A program made the position numbers and the translations under genes. Shown in pieces: positions 45,230 through 60,100 of a stretch of DNA of 64,000 nt (the first letter of the stretch is position 1; every line of letters begins with the position of its first letter). Origin of the DNA: Dryocosmus kuriphilus (taxonomy: Eukaryota; Arthropoda; Insecta; Hymenoptera; Cynipidae); assembly GCA_038277395.1 (NCBI GenBank), contig CM076196.1, positions 27,120,039 through 27,184,038 on the forward strand. Reading direction: 5' to 3'. A model generated the notes under the pieces. It had not been told where the DNA came from, did not search any database, and was given only the letters and a program-made list of their open reading frames with translations.

Positions 45230-45640
45230 TCACTAATTTTCTCGAATACTATCACTCGTATGAAAAAATGTTTTAAACAAAAAATGTGTGTCTCGATAAG
45301 GTTCACAACTTTTGTTTCAAAGATTTTGCGAAACTTTGCGTATTGACTAATATAAACGCAAAAAACCTTGAATTTTAAGCGGGGTTTTTCCATAATAATC
45401 GATGTATCACTAATTTTCGCGAAAACTATTACTTGTAGATAAAAATGTTACAAAATATGTGTAACTCGATTAGATGTACAACTTTTGTTTCCAATATTTG
45501 ATAATATTGTGGGTATTGGTTCAGATAAACGCAAAAAACGTGACCGAATGCATTTCCATAACTTTTTCTTCATCTTTTTATTGTTTTTCCAACGCAGATG
45601 CTGTCTGCATGTTTCTGGGCCATGGTGGTCGAAATAAAAC
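45230..45640. repeat. ~185-bp tandem repeat, two units, related to 15.9-16.3 kb
   Basis: Two units with 'tatcactaattttcgcgaa'-like starts (about 45,227 and 45,404) and 'acttttgtttc' blocks (about 45,310 and 45,481). The wording overlaps with the repeat at 15,890-16,312. No gene. Confidence 0.6.
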
Positions 45641-46038
45641 ACCATACTACTAAAAAAAAAAGTGAAGACGATTTAGAAATTATCTATTTTACAAATAAAA
45701 ATTTTTTAAAGCTAATTTTCAATTTACTGAATAGTAAACAGTTCTTTTTTTAGTAGAAAAAAGTTCCTTTATTGCACTAATAGTTTCTTATTTCACAAAA
45801 GGGTAAGAAAAATGCACGAAGGGAGTTTGCTCTCCTGGAGCTGATCACTTGAACGATGCCAGAATTACAAAGACTAAAAGTTCTGGACTTCGATGTCCAG
45901 GGAAGTTAGATCTTTTAACGAGGAAAGTGGTCCCTTGTAATCAAGTTCCTACACTCAGAGAAATTGCCTTAGGGAGAAAAATTCTAAAACAGTCTGAAAA
46001 AAGTTTACTACATGAGACGAATGACAAGAAAAATTGTA
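45641..46038. other. Unassigned; short ORF without known motifs
   Basis: A 64-residue frame (45,849-46,043) has no recognisable domain and overlaps the start of the next element. A small hairpin ('ctggac...gtccag') lies at about 45,882-45,900. Nothing else is supported. Confidence 0.35.
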
Positions 46039-48145
46039 GGTAATTGCCAAGTTATGCGGCTTTTCCGAATTTTCATGTTTCCGCATCAGATTCTTTTGAA
46101 ATAACCACTTTTCTACTAAAAAATGAAAAATAGAGTAGGGAAGGTCGAAAAAGTTTATTTTTATTTAAATCTTAATTTTTAAACAAATTTTATTTAAAAA
46201 AAGGTTCGAATAGCGGCTTTTCTGAAGTTTTAATTTTTCAATTTTGAAATGGAAAATAAATAACTTAAAACGGATATTTTTATAAATGTCAATGGCTTTC
46301 AAGATATTTCAAGCAATTTAACAAATTTTCAAGGGATTCTAAATGATTTTAAAGAATTTAAAGTGATTTAGAGAAGATTTAAAAATATCTAAATACATTT
46401 TAAAATAGATTTTTATATACTTTAAAAAGTATAAAGTATTTTAAAAGATTTTAAACGATTTTTATAAACGTCAAAGGATTTCAAGATATTTCAAGCGATT
46501 TTAACAAATTTCAAAAGATTCTAAATGATTTTAAAGAATTTGAAGTGATTTACAGAAGACTTCTAAATATTTAAGTAAACTTTAAAATAGATTTTAAAAT
46601 ATTAAAAAAACTTTCAAAGGATTTTAAAAGGTTTCAATTGATGTTGAGGAATTTCAAGGAATTTTAAAGGATTTTAAAATATTTTAAAATATTTCAACAT
46701 ATGTAAAATAATTTTTAAGAATTTAAAGGGATTTTAAAAATATTTCAAAGTATTTTAATAGATCTTAAAAAATTTTTATAAGTGTCAAAAAACTTCAAGA
46801 TGTTTAAAGCAATTTTCAAAAATTTCAAGAGATTCTAAATGATTTTAAAGAATTTGACGTGTCTGACAGAAGATTTCGAAATATTTAAATAAATTTTAAA
46901 ATAGATTTTTCAATATTTTAAAAATTTTCAAAGGATTTTAAACGGTTTCAAAGTATTTCTACATATTTAAAATGATTTTTAAAAATTTAAAGGGATTTTA
47001 CAAAGACTTAAAAATATTTTCATAGATTTTAAAAGATTTTTTATAAATGTCAGAGGATTTCAAAATATTTCAACCAATTTTAAGGACTTTTAAGAAATTT
47101 TGAATGACTTTAAGGAATTTGTAGTGATTTACAAAAAATGTCAAAGTATTTTAATAGATTTTAAAGTACTTTCAAGTATTATTAAAATGTAAAGGATTTT
47201 AAGCGATTTCAAGTGATGTCAAGGAAATTCAAGGGATTTTAAGGAACTTAAGAAAAATTCCAAAATATTTGAATAGATTTTTATAAATGTCAAAGCATTT
47301 CAAGATATATCCAGCAATTTTAAAGAATTTCAAGAGATTCTAAATGATTTTAAAGAATTTGAAGTGATTTACAGAAGATTTCAATATATTTAAATAAATA
47401 TTAAAACAGATTTTTAAATAATTTAAAAATTTGAAAAGGATTTTAAGCGATTTCAAGCGATTTTAAGGAATTTCAAAGGATCTTAAAAATATTTTAAAAT
47501 ATTTCAGCACATTTAAATGATTTTTAACAACTTAATGGGATTTTACAAAGATTTTAAAGCATTTTAATAGATTCTTAAAGATTTTTTATAAGTGTCAGAG
47601 GATTTCAAGATATTTCAAGCAATTTTGAAAATTTTGAAGGGATTTTAAATGATTTTAAAGAATTTAAAGTGATTTACAGAAGATTTTAAAATATCTAAAT
47701 AAATTTTAAAATAGATTAAAATAGATTTGTTCGAATTTTTATCCACCACCTCCCACCATCGACCTCTTTTCCTACTTTATTTATTATTAATATTTTTTTA
47801 AAAGTAACAGCTAATCACCTTTCTAATTACTTAAATTACTTTAATTACTCTTTTACCCTTTTTAACTTTTTGTCCCTTTTTTTCTTTCCCCTTCTTCATT
47901 TTTGAATTAAAAAGAAAAATTATTTTTAAAAAAATCAGGCCGCTAAAAATACTGATGGATGCTAAAATTGATATATAGGCTTTTTAGTAAATTGGTCCTT
48001 ATAGTTAAGATTTTAATAAAAATAAATCACTTTTTCGGCTTCCCCCTCTTGATTTTTCATTTTTTGGTAGAAAAGAAGTTATTTTTTTAAAAAACGGATG
48101 CGAAGACTTGAAAATTTGGAAAAGCCACATAACTAGACAATTACC
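46039..48145. mobile_element. Element F: ~130-bp TIRs enclosing a minisatellite
   Basis: The left end (46,039 to about 46,175) and right end (about 48,005 to 48,145) are inverted copies beginning 'ggtaattg', both with 'gcggcttttcc'/'gtggcttttcc' and 'aaaaaatgaaaaat' blocks. Flanking octamers 'aaattgta' (46,031-46,038) and 'aaattata' (48,146-48,153) match at 7 of 8, a candidate target duplication. The interior has no gene, only the minisatellite and about 280 bp of other AT-rich sequence. Confidence 0.75.
46250..47730. repeat. Minisatellite, AAGGATTTTAAA/GATTTCAAG theme
   Basis: Degenerate units of about 10-17 bp ('gattttaaagaattt', 'gatttcaagatatttcaag'), with a higher-order period of about 200 bp suggested by recurring 'gaagtgatttacagaagattt' starts at 46,540, 47,360 and elsewhere. 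It resembles the reverse complement of 26,937-28,450. Confidence 0.85.
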
Positions 48146-48149
48146 AAAT

Positions 48150-51100
48150 TATACATGTAATTGTTTGAAGTCTCAAGTAATTGAATAAATTGAAAAAATG
48201 TCACTCCGTTGCAAATGTCCCTGCGAAAATCCAAAAAACTGTCCTTTAAAGTCCACGCCAGATAAATTGATCACACCGTAAGTAACATATCAAATTTTTC
48301 GAATTTTAGTCCCTTTTGGAAATAATTTTCATGAATTTTTACTAAAACGTTCATGAGTTTCTATCAAGATTTTTTAGAATCTCTAGGAAATTTCATGAAA
48401 ATTTTAAAGATTTTTTTATGCATTTCGGACAGATCATAGTTTTTTGTAGTTATAATTATCTATGAATGTGAAACAAAATTTTCATGATTTTTGGTAAAAG
48501 AATACATTCAATTTAAATTAAATTAAAAAAATTAAAATTAAATAAATTTCCGATTTTTTCAAACGCCAGGCTAGAATTCATTCCCCTGCATGAAAAATTA
48601 ATCCCACATTTTTGTAGATTTTTTAAGAAAGATTTATAAATTGCGAAAAAGTTTTTTACGAAAAAATTATCAAGCTATTATAAAATCTATCATTTGCTAC
48701 CATTTCATATGAAGACTTAATTTTCGTAGAATGTTGTAGTTTTTCGTAAAAAAATTTTCCGCCAGGACAAATCTTTATTTTGAATCCGTATAGATTTTCC
48801 TATTTTTTCGTAAAAAATTGTATTTATTCATAAATGTGTCTACAATTTTGTACTTTTTTTACAAAAACCTACTTAAAATTATGCGAATCTAAAAATTTAT
48901 TTTGGAGTTGTAAATTTTCCTATTTATTCGTAGAGAATTGTACTTACTCCTAATTTTTGTAAAAATTAGTAGTTTTTAAAAAAATATGAAAAATTAGAAT
49001 CAGCTTTTTCAAATCGGAAATTTTCGTTTTATATTATAGAAATTCGTAATTTTCTGCAAGAATCCTTAAAAATTAAGAAAAGCTAAACCTTTATTATGTC
49101 TAGATTTTCCTATTTTTAGAGAAAATTGTTGTTATTCATAATTGTGTGTAGAAATTTGTAATTTTTTATAAAAACGTATTTAAAATTATGAGAAACCAAA
49201 AATTCATTTTAGAAACGTAAAATTTACTATTTATTCATAGAGAATTGTATTTACTCATAATTTTGTGTAGAAATTAACAGTTTTAGAAAAAATATGAAAA
49301 ACTACTATTAGCTTTTTCAGACCGGAAATTTTCGTTCTATATAGAAATTCGTAATTTTCTGCAAGAAGCTATTAAAAATCAAGAAAAACTAAAACTTTAT
49401 TATATATAGATTTTTCTATTATTAGAGAAAATTGTTGCTATTCATAGCTGTGTGTAGAAATTTGCAATTTTTTAAAAAACTTATTTAAAATTATGAGAAA
49501 CTGAAAACTCATTTTAGAATCGTAAATTTTCCTATCTATTCGTAGAAAATTGTATTTACTTATAATTTTATGTAGAAATTAGCAGTTTTAAGAAAATATG
49601 AAAAAATAAATTATCTTTTTCAGATCGGAAATTTCCGTCATATATTATAGGCATTCGAAATTTTCTGCAAGAACATATTAAAAGTTCAGAAAAACTAAAC
49701 CTTTATTATATATAGAGAGCATATAAGTTTTTTATTTACTTTTAAAAAATCTGAAAAACCACATATTTAATTTTTTCAGTTTTTTTTTTTTCAATGCTTG
49801 TAGAAATTCTTAATCCCACAAAAAATGAATATTATGTTGTCAATTTTCATCATTTTTCTTAGAAAATGCTTAACTTTCATATTCATTCTATTATTTTATA
49901 ATTTGCTAATTATTCACTAAAAATCTTAATTTTTCATACAAGTTTGTAACTTTTGATGTGCAATTATTACAAAATCTACAATTTTTTACAATTTTCTATG
50001 AAGAATTCATTTCCGTAGAACATTGTAGTTTTTCGTAAAAAATTTTTCCACCAGGATGAATCTTCATTTTGAATCCGTAGATTTTCCTATTTTTTCGTAA
50101 AAGGTTGTTTCATAACTGTGTGTAGAAATTTGTAATTTTTTACGAAAACCTATTTAAAATCATGAGAAACTAAAAACTAATTTTCGAGTCGTAAAATATC
50201 TTATTTATTCGTAGAGAATTGTATTTACTCATAATTTTTAAAAAATTAGTAGATTTTAAAAAAATATGAAAAATTAGAATTAGCTTTTTCAGATCGAAAA
50301 TTTTCGTTATATGTATTTTCGTTATATGTAAAATTCGAAATTTTCTGCAAGAACCTATTAAAAGTTCAGAAAAACTAAGCCTTGATTATATATATAAAGT
50401 GTATAAGTTTTTTATTTACTTTAAAAAAATGTGAAAAACTACATATTTAGTTTTTTCTGTTTTTTTTTTTCAATACTTGTAGAAATTCGTAATCCCACAA
50501 AAAATGAATATTATGTTTGGTTGTTGATTTTCATCATTTTTCTTGGAAAATGCTTCATTTTCATATTTATTCTATTAATTTATAATTTTGTAATTACTCA
50601 CTAAAACTCTTAATTTTTCATTCAAATTTGTAGCTTTGTACGTTAAGTTATGACAAAATCTACAATTTTCTACAATATTCTATGAAGACTTCATTCTCGT
50701 AGAACGTTGCAATTTTTTCTAAAAAAAATTTTCCACCAGGATGAATCCTCATTTTGAATCCGTAAATTTGACTATTGTTTCGTAAAAAGTTGTACTTATT
50801 CATAACTGTGCGTAGAAATTTGTAATTTTTCAAAAAACCTAGTTAGAATTATGAAAAACTAAACATTCATTTTCGAGTCGTAAATTTTCCTATTTACTCG
50901 TAGAGAATTGTATTTACACATAATTGTGTGTAAAAATTAATAATTTTTTAAAAAATAAGAAAAAATAAAATTGCTTTTTCAGATCGGAAAATTTCGTTTA
51001 TATTATAGAAATTCGTAATTTTCTGCAAGAACCTATAAAAAATTAAGAAAAACTAGATCTTTATAATATGTAGATTTATATATTTTTCGTAGAAAATTGT

Positions 51101-54100
51101 AACTATTCATAATTGTGTGTAGAAATTTTTAATTTTCTAAAAAAAAACTGAAAAAATACATATATAGTTTTTCCAGCTATATATTTTCGTACAAATTCAT
51201 AAAAAATTTTTTATTATTTATCAATGTTTGTATAGAAATTCGTAATGCTACAAAAAATGAATATTGCGTTTGGTTGTCGATTTTCATAATTTTTCTGAGA
51301 AAATGTTTCATTTTCTTATTCATTATAATGATTTATAATTTCATAATTATTAATTAAAAATCTTCATTTTTCATACAAATTTGTAGCTTTCTATGTTAAA
51401 TTATGACATAATCTACAATTTTCTACAATTGTCTATGAAGACCTCATTTCCGTAGAACATTGTAGTTTTTCGTAAAAAATTTTTCCACTAGGATGTATCT
51501 TCACTTTGAATCCGTAGATTTTCCTACTTTTTCGTAAAAGGTCGTATTTATTCATAACTGTGTGTAGAAATTTGTAACTTTTTACGAAAACCTATTTAAA
51601 ATTATGAGAAACGAAAAATTCATTTTGGAGTCGTAAATTTTCCTATTTATTCGTAGAGAATTGTATTTACTCATAATTTTTGTAAAAATTAGTAGTTTAA
51701 AATAAAATATGAAAAACTACAATTACCTTTTTCAGATCGGAAATTTTCGTTATACATAGAAATTCGTAATTTTATGCAAGAAGCTATTAAAAATTACGAA
51801 AAACTTATTATAGATAGATTTTCCTATTTTTAGAAAAAATTGTTGCTATTCACAACTGTGTGTAGAAATTTGTAATTTTTTATAAAAACGTATTTAAAAT
51901 TATGAGAAACCAAAAATTCATTTTAGAAACGTAAATTTTCCTATTTATTCATAGAGAATTGCATTTACTCATAATTTTTTGTAGAAATTAACAGTTTTAA
52001 AAAAAATATGAAAAACTACTATTAGCTTTTTCCAAACGAAAATTTTCGTTCTATACAGAAATTCGTAATTTTCTGCAAGAAGCTATTAATAAATTAAGAA
52101 AAACTAAACCTTTATTATATGTCGATTTTTCTATTTTTCGTAGAAAATTGTAGCTATTCATAAATGTGCGTAGAAATTTTCAATTATCTAAAAAAAAACA
52201 ACTGAAAAACTACATATATATTTTTTCCAGGTGCAAATTTTCGTGCAAATTCATAAACATTTTTAATTATTCATCAAAGTTTGTAGAAATTCGTAATCCC
52301 ACAAAACATTAATATTGTGATTGTTTGTCGATTTTCATAATTTTTCTTGGAATATGTTTAATTTTCATATTCATTACAATAATTCATAATTTCATAATTA
52401 TTCATTAAAAATCTTAATTTTTCATACAAATTTGTAGCTTACTGTGTTAAATTATGACAGAATCTACAATTTTCTACAATTTTCTATGAAGACTTCATTT
52501 TCGTAGAACGTTGTAGTTTTTCGTAAAAAATAGTCCACGAGGATAAATCTTCATTTTGAATCCGTAGATTTTCCTATTTTTTTTCGTAAAAACTTGTATT
52601 TACTCATAACTGCGTGCGTAGAAATTTGTAATTGCTTTAAAAAACTTATTTAAAATTATGAGAAACTAAAAATTCATTTTCGAGTCGTAAATTTTCCTAT
52701 TTTTTCGTAGAGAATTGTATTTACTCATAATGTTGTGTAAAAATTATTAATTTAAAAAAAAATATGAAAAACTAAAATTAGTTTTTTCAGATCGGAAATT
52801 TCGGTTATATATTATAGAAATTAGTAATTTTCTACAAGAAACTATTAAAAATTCAGAAAAAATAAACCTTTATTATCTTTAGATTTCCCTATTTTTAGAG
52901 AAAATTGTTGCTATTCATAAATGTGTGTAGAAATTCGTAATTTTTTACAAAAACCTATTTAAAATTACGAGAAACTAAAAAACAATTTTAGAATCGTAAA
53001 TTTTCGTCCTGTATTATAGAAATTCGTAATTTTCTTCAAGAACCTATTAAAAATTTTAAAACAAATTGAATCTTTATTGTATGTTGATTTTCCAGTTTTT
53101 CGTAAAAAATTGTGGCTATTCATAATTGTGCGTAGAAAATTTTAATTATCTAGAAAGAAAACTGCAAATCTAGATATCTAATTTTTCCAGGTGTACACAT
53201 TCCTATAATTTCATAAAAACTTGTAATTTTCATCATTTTTGTAGAAATTCGTTATCTCACAGAAAATGGAGACTGCATTTGGTTGTCGACTTTCATCATT
53301 CTTAAGTAATGTTTAATTTTCATATTCATTATAATCATTTATAATTTCATAATTATTCATTAAAGATCTTAATTTTTTATACAAATTTGTAGGTTTCTAT
53401 GTTAAATTATGACAAAATCTACAATTTTCTACAATTTTCTATGAAGACGTCATTTTCGTAGAACGTTGCAATTTTTTCGTAAAAAATTTTCCACCAGGAT
53501 AAACCTTCATTTTGAATCCGTAGATTTTCCTATTTTTTCGTAAAAAGTTGTATTTATTCATAATTGTGCGCAGAAATTTGTAATTTTTTAAAAAACCTAA
53601 TTAAAATTATGAGAAACTAAAAATTCATTCTCGAATCGTAAATTTTCGTATTTATTCGTAGAGAATTGTATTTACTCATAATTTTGAGTAAAAATTAGTA
53701 GTTTTTAAAAAAATATGAAAAGCTAAAATTAGCTTTTTCAGATCGGAAATTTTCGTTCTACATTATAGAAATTCTAAATTTTCTGCAAGAACCTATAAAA
53801 AATTAAGAAAAAATAAACCTTTATTATATGTAGATTTTTCTATTTTTCGTAGAAAATTTTAATTTTCTAAAAAAAAAAACTGAAAAAATACATATCTAGC
53901 TTTTCTAGCTGTATATTTTCCTATAAATTCATAAAAAAATTTTAATTATTCATCAATGTTTGTATAGAAATTCGCATTCCTAGAAAAAATGAATATTGTA
54001 TTTGGTTGTCGATTTTCATAATTTTTCTTGGAATATGTTTAATTTTCATATTCATTACAATAATTTATAATTTCATAATTATTCATTAAAAATCTTAATT

Positions 54101-57100
54101 TTTCATACAAATTTGTAGCTTACTATGTTAAATTAAGAAAGAATCTACAATTTTCTTCAATTTTCTATGAAGACTTCATTTTCCTAGAACGTACGTTGTA
54201 GTTTTTCGTAAAAAATTTTTCAATTCGCAGAGAATTTGTATTGACTCATAATTTTGTGTAAAAATTAGTATTTAAAAAAAAATATAAAAAACTAAAATTA
54301 GCTTTTTCAGATTGGAAATTTCCGTTATATGTTATAGAATATTCATAATTGTGTGCAGAAATTTTTCACTTTCTAAAAAAAACTGAAAAACTACATATCT
54401 ATTTTTTCCAGGTGTATAATTTCGTGCAAATCCATAAACATTTTTGATTATTCATCAAAGTTTGTAGAAATTCGTAATCCCACAAAAAATTAATATTGTG
54501 TTTGGTTGTCGATTTTCATAATTTTTCTTAAAAAATTTTTAATTTTCATTATCATTCTATTAATTTATAAATTCGTAATTATTCGTTAAAAATGTTAATT
54601 TTTTATAAAAATTGTTAGCTTTCTGTGGCAAATTGTTAAAAATCTATACTTTTCTACAATTTTATACGAAGACTTCTTTTTCGTAGAACGGTATAGTTTT
54701 TCGTAAAAAATTTTCCACCAGGATAAATCTTCATTTTGAATCTGCAGATTTTCCTATTTTTTCGTAAAAACTCGTATTTATTCACAACTGCGTGCATAGA
54801 AATTTGTAATTGTTTACAAAAGCCTATTTAAGATTATGAGAAACTAAAAATTCATTTTAGAATCGTAAATTTTCCTATTTATTCTTAGAAAATTGTATTT
54901 ACTTATAACTTTGTGTAGAAATTAACAGTTTTAAAAAATATATGAAAAACTAAAATTAGCTTTACCAGATCGTAAATTTTCCTTTCATATTATAGAAACT
55001 CGTAATTTGCTGCGAGAACTTATTAAAAATTAAGAAAAACTAAACCTTTATTATATGTAGATTTTTATAGTTCCGTAGAAAATTGTAACTATTCATAATT
55101 GTGTGTAAAAATTTTTAAGTTTATAAAAAAAACTGAAAAACTACATATCTATATTTTCCAGGTGTATATTTTCGTACAAATTCATAAAAAGTAGTAATTA
55201 TTCGTCAATGTTTGTAGAAATTCGTAATCCCACAAAAAAAATTATATTGTTTGGTTTCCGATTTTCATTATTTTTCTTAGAAAATGTTTAATTTTCATAT
55301 TCATTCTTATCATTTGTAGTTTCGTAATAATTCATTCAAAATCTCAATTTTCCATACAAATTTTTAGCTTTCTATGTTAAATTATGACAAAATCTACAAT
55401 TTTCTACAATTTTCTATGAAGACGTCATTTGCGTAGAACGTTGTTGTTTTTCGTAAAAAAATTTTCCACCAGGATAAATCTTCATTTTGAATCCGTAGAT
55501 TTTCATATTTTCTCGTAAAAACTTTTATCTATTCATAAGTGCGTGAGTAGAAATTTGTAATTGTTTACAAAAACCTATTTAAAATTATGAGAAACTAAAC
55601 ATTCATTTCAGAATCGTAAATTTTCCTATTTATTTGCACAGAATTGTATTTACTCATAACTTTGTGTAGAAATTACCAGTTTTAAAAAGAATATGAAAAA
55701 CTACTATTAGCTTTTCTAGATCGTAAATTTTTATTTTATATTATAGAAATTCGTAATTTTATTATATGTAGATTTTCCTATTTTTAGAGAAAATTGTTGC
55801 TATTCATAACTGTGTGTAGAAATTTGTAATTTTTTACAAAAACGTATTTAAAATTATGAGAAACTAAAAATTCATTTTAGAATCGTAAGTTTTCCTATTT
55901 ATTCGTAGAGAATTGTATTTACTCATAATCTTGTGTATAAATTAGCAGTTTAAAGAAAATATGAAAAACTACAATTAGCTTCTTCAAATCGTAAATTTTC
56001 ATTCTATATTATAGAAATTCGTAACTTTCTGCAAGAACCTATTAAAGATTTAAAAACAAATTGAATCTTTATTGTATGCTGATTTTCCTGTTTTTCGTAG
56101 AAAATTGCGGCTTTTCATAACTGTGTGTAGAAATTTTGACTTTTCTGAAAAAAGAAAAATGAAAAACTACATACCTAGTTTTTCCCGGTGTATACTTTCT
56201 TACAATAATAATTGTAATTATTCATCAGTTTTGTTGAAACTCATAATCTCAAAAAGTGAAGACTGCGTTTGGTTTCCGATTTTCATTATTTTTCTTAGAA
56301 AATGTTTAATTTTCATATTCATTCATATCATTTGTAGTTTCGTAATAATTCATTTAAAATCTTAATTTTCCACACGAATTTGTAGCTTTCTATATTAAAT
56401 TATGACAAAATCTACAATTCTCTACAATTTTCTATGAAAACTTCATTTTCGTAGAACGTTGTTGTTTTTCGTAAAAGAATTTTCCACCAGGATAAATCTT
56501 CATTTTGAATCCGTAGATTTTCCTATTAGTTTTTTTTTTTCGTAAAAACTTGTATTTATTCATAACTGCGTGCGTAGAAATTTGTAGTTATTTACAAAAG
56601 CCTATTTAAAGTTATGAGAAACTAAAAATTCACTTCAGAATCGTAAATTTTCCTATTTATTCGCACAGAATTGTATTTACTCATAATTTTGTGTAGAAAT
56701 TAGCAGTTTAAAAAAAAAAAAATATGAAAAACTAAAATCAGCTTTTTCAGATCGGAAATTTTCGTTCTATATAGAAATTCGTAATTTTTCTGCAAGTAGC
56801 TGTTAAAAATTCAGGAAAACTAAACCTTTATTATATCTAGATTTTCCTGTTTTTAGAGAAAATTGTTGGTATTCATAACTGTGTGTAAAAATTTGTAATT
56901 TTTTATAAAAACCTATTTAAAATTATGGGAAACTAAAAATTCATTTTCGAGTCGTAAATTTTCCTATTTTTTCGTAGAGAATTGTATTTACTTATCATGT
57001 TGGGTAAAAAAATATTAATTTAAAAAAAAATGTGAAAATCTAAAATTAGCTTTTTCAGATCGGAAATTTTCGTTCTATAATATAGAAATTTGTAATTTTC

Positions 57101-60100
57101 TGCAAGAAGGTATTAAAAATTAAGAAATACTAAACCTTTATTATATTTAGATTTTCCTATTTTTAGAGAAAATTGTTGCTATTCATAACTGTGTGTAGAA
57201 ATTTGTAATTTTTTACAAAAACCTATTTAAAATTATGAGAAACTAAAAATTCATTTTATAATTGTAAAATTTCCTATTTATTCGTAGAGAATTGTATTTA
57301 CTCATAATTTTGGGTATAAATTAGCAATTTAAAAAAAATATAAAGAACTAAAATTAGCTTCTTCAAATCGTAAATTTTCATTCTATATTATAGAAATTCG
57401 TAACTTTCTGCAAGAACCTATTAAAGATTTAAAAACAAATTGAATCTTTATTGTATGCTGATTTTCCTGTTTTTCGTAGAAAATTGCGGCTTTTCATAAC
57501 TGTGTGTAGAAATTTTGACTTTTCTGAAAAAAGAAAAATGAAAAACTACATACCTAGTTTTTCCCGGTGTATACTTTCCTACAATAATAATTGTAATTAT
57601 TCATCAGTTTTGTTGAAACTCATAATCTCAAAAAGTGAAGACTGCGTTTGGTTTCCGATTTTCATTATTTTTCTTAGAAAATGTTTAATTTTCATATTCA
57701 TTCTTATCATTTGTAGTTTCGTAATAATTCATTTAAAATCTTAATTTTCCACACGAATTTGTAGCTTTCTATATTAAATTATGACAAAATCTACAATTCT
57801 CTACAATTTTCTATGAAAACTTCATTTTCGTAGAACGTTGTTGTTTTTCGTAAAAGAATTTTCCACCAGGATAAATCTTCATTTTGAATCCGTAGGTTTT
57901 CCTATTTTTTCGTAAAAACGTGTATTTATTCATAACTGCGTGCGTAGAAATTTGTAATTATTTACAAAAGCCTATTTAAAGTTATGAGAAACTAAAAATT
58001 CACTTCAGAATCGTCAATTTTCCTATTTATTCGCACAGAATTGTATTTACTCATAATTTTGTGTAAAAATTAGTAGTTTAAAAAAAAAATGTGAAAAACT
58101 AAAATCAGCTTTTTCAGATCGGAAATTTTCGTTCTATATAGAAATTCGTAATTTTCTGCAAGTAGCTGTTAAAAATTCAGGAAAACTAAACCTTTATTAT
58201 ATCTAGATTTTCCTGTTTTTAGAGAAAATTGTTGGTATTCATAACTGTGTGTAAAAATTTGTAATTTTGTATGAAAACCTATTTAAAATTATGGGAAACT
58301 AAAAATTCATTTTAGAATGTAAACTTTCCTATTTATTCGTAGAGAGTTGTATTCAGTCATAATTTTGTGTAGAAATTAACAGTTTAAAAAAAATATGAAA
58401 AGCTACTATTAGCTTTTTCAGACCGGAAATTTTCGTTATATATTATAGAAATGAGTAATTTTATGCAAGAAGCTATTAAAAATTAAGAAAAACTAAACCT
58501 TTATTATATCTAGATCTTCCTATTTTTAGAAAAAATTGTTGCTATTCATAACTGTGTTTAGAAATTTGTTATTTTTTATAAAAACCTATTTAAAATTATG
58601 AGAAATTAAAAACTCATTTTAGAATCGTAAATTTTCTTATTTATTCGTAGATAATGTTGTATTTACTAATAATTTTGTGTAGAAATTAGCAGTTTAAAAA
58701 AAAATATGAAAAACTACAATAAGCTTTTTCAGATTGGAAATTATCGTTATATATTACATAAATTAGTCATTTTCTGCAAGAATCTATTAAAACTGAAGAA
58801 AAACTATACCTTTATTATGTCTAGATTTTCCTATTTTTAGAGAGAATTGTTGCAATTCATAACTGTGTGCAGAAATTTGTAATTTTTTTAAAAAACCTAT
58901 TTAAAATTATGAGAAACTAAAAATTCATTTTAGAATCGTAAATTTTCCTATTTATTCGGAGAGAATTGTATTTAGTCATAATTTTGTTTAAAAATTAGTA
59001 GTTTAAAAAAATATCAAAAACTAAAATTAGCTTGTTTAAATCGGAAGTTTTCTTTATATAATATAGAAATTCGTAATTTTCTGCAAGAACCTATTAAAAA
59101 TTAAGAAAGACTAAACCTTTATTATATGTAGATTTATCTATTTTTCGTAGAAAATTGTAGCTATTCATAATTGTGCGTAGAAATTTTCAATTATCTAAAA
59201 AAAAAACTGAAAAAACTACATATCTATTTTTTCCAGGTGCATATTTTCGTGCAATTTCATAAAAATTTTTAATTATTCATCAACGTTTGTAGAAATCCGT
59301 AATCCGACGAAAAATGAATATTGTGTTTGGTTGTCGGTTTTCATAATTTTTCTTGAAATATGTTTAATTTTCATATTCATTACAATAATTTATAATTTCA
59401 TTATTATTTAATAAAAATTTTAATTTGTCATACAAATTTGTAGTTTTCTATGTTAAATTATGACACAATCTACAATTTTCTACAACTTTCTATGAAGAGT
59501 TCATTTTCGTAGAACGTTGTAGTTTTTCGTAAAAAATTCTCCACGAGGATAAATCTTCATTTTGAATCCGTAGATTTTCCTATTTTTTCGTAAAAACTTG
59601 TATTTGTTCATAACTGCGTGCGTAGAAATTTGTAATTGTTTTAAAAAACTTATTTAAAATTATGAGAAACTAAAAATTCATTTTCGAGTCGTAAATTTTC
59701 CTATTTTTTCGTAGAGAATTGTATTTACTTACAATGTTGGGTAAAAATTATTATATTTTAAAAAAATATGAAAAACTAAAATTAGCTTTTTCAGATCGGA
59801 AATTTTCGTTCTATAATATAGAAATTTGTAATTTTCTGCAAGAAGGTATTAAAAATTAAGAAATACTAAACCTTTATTATATCTAGATTTTCCTATTTTT
59901 AGAGAAAATTGTTGCTATTCATAACCTTGTGTAGAAATTTGTAATTTTTTACAAAAACCTATTTAAAATTATGAGAAACTAAAAATTCATTTTATAATCG
60001 TAAAATTTCCTATTTATTCGTAGAGAATTGTATTTACTCATAATTTTGTGTATAAATTAGCAATTTAAACAAAATATAAAGAACTAAAATTAGCTTCTTC

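Noticed and set aside
56072..57744. Two near-identical 97-residue plus-strand ORFs
   Set aside because: Duplicate satellite units 1,379 bp apart; they have F/I/R-rich composition and no motif.
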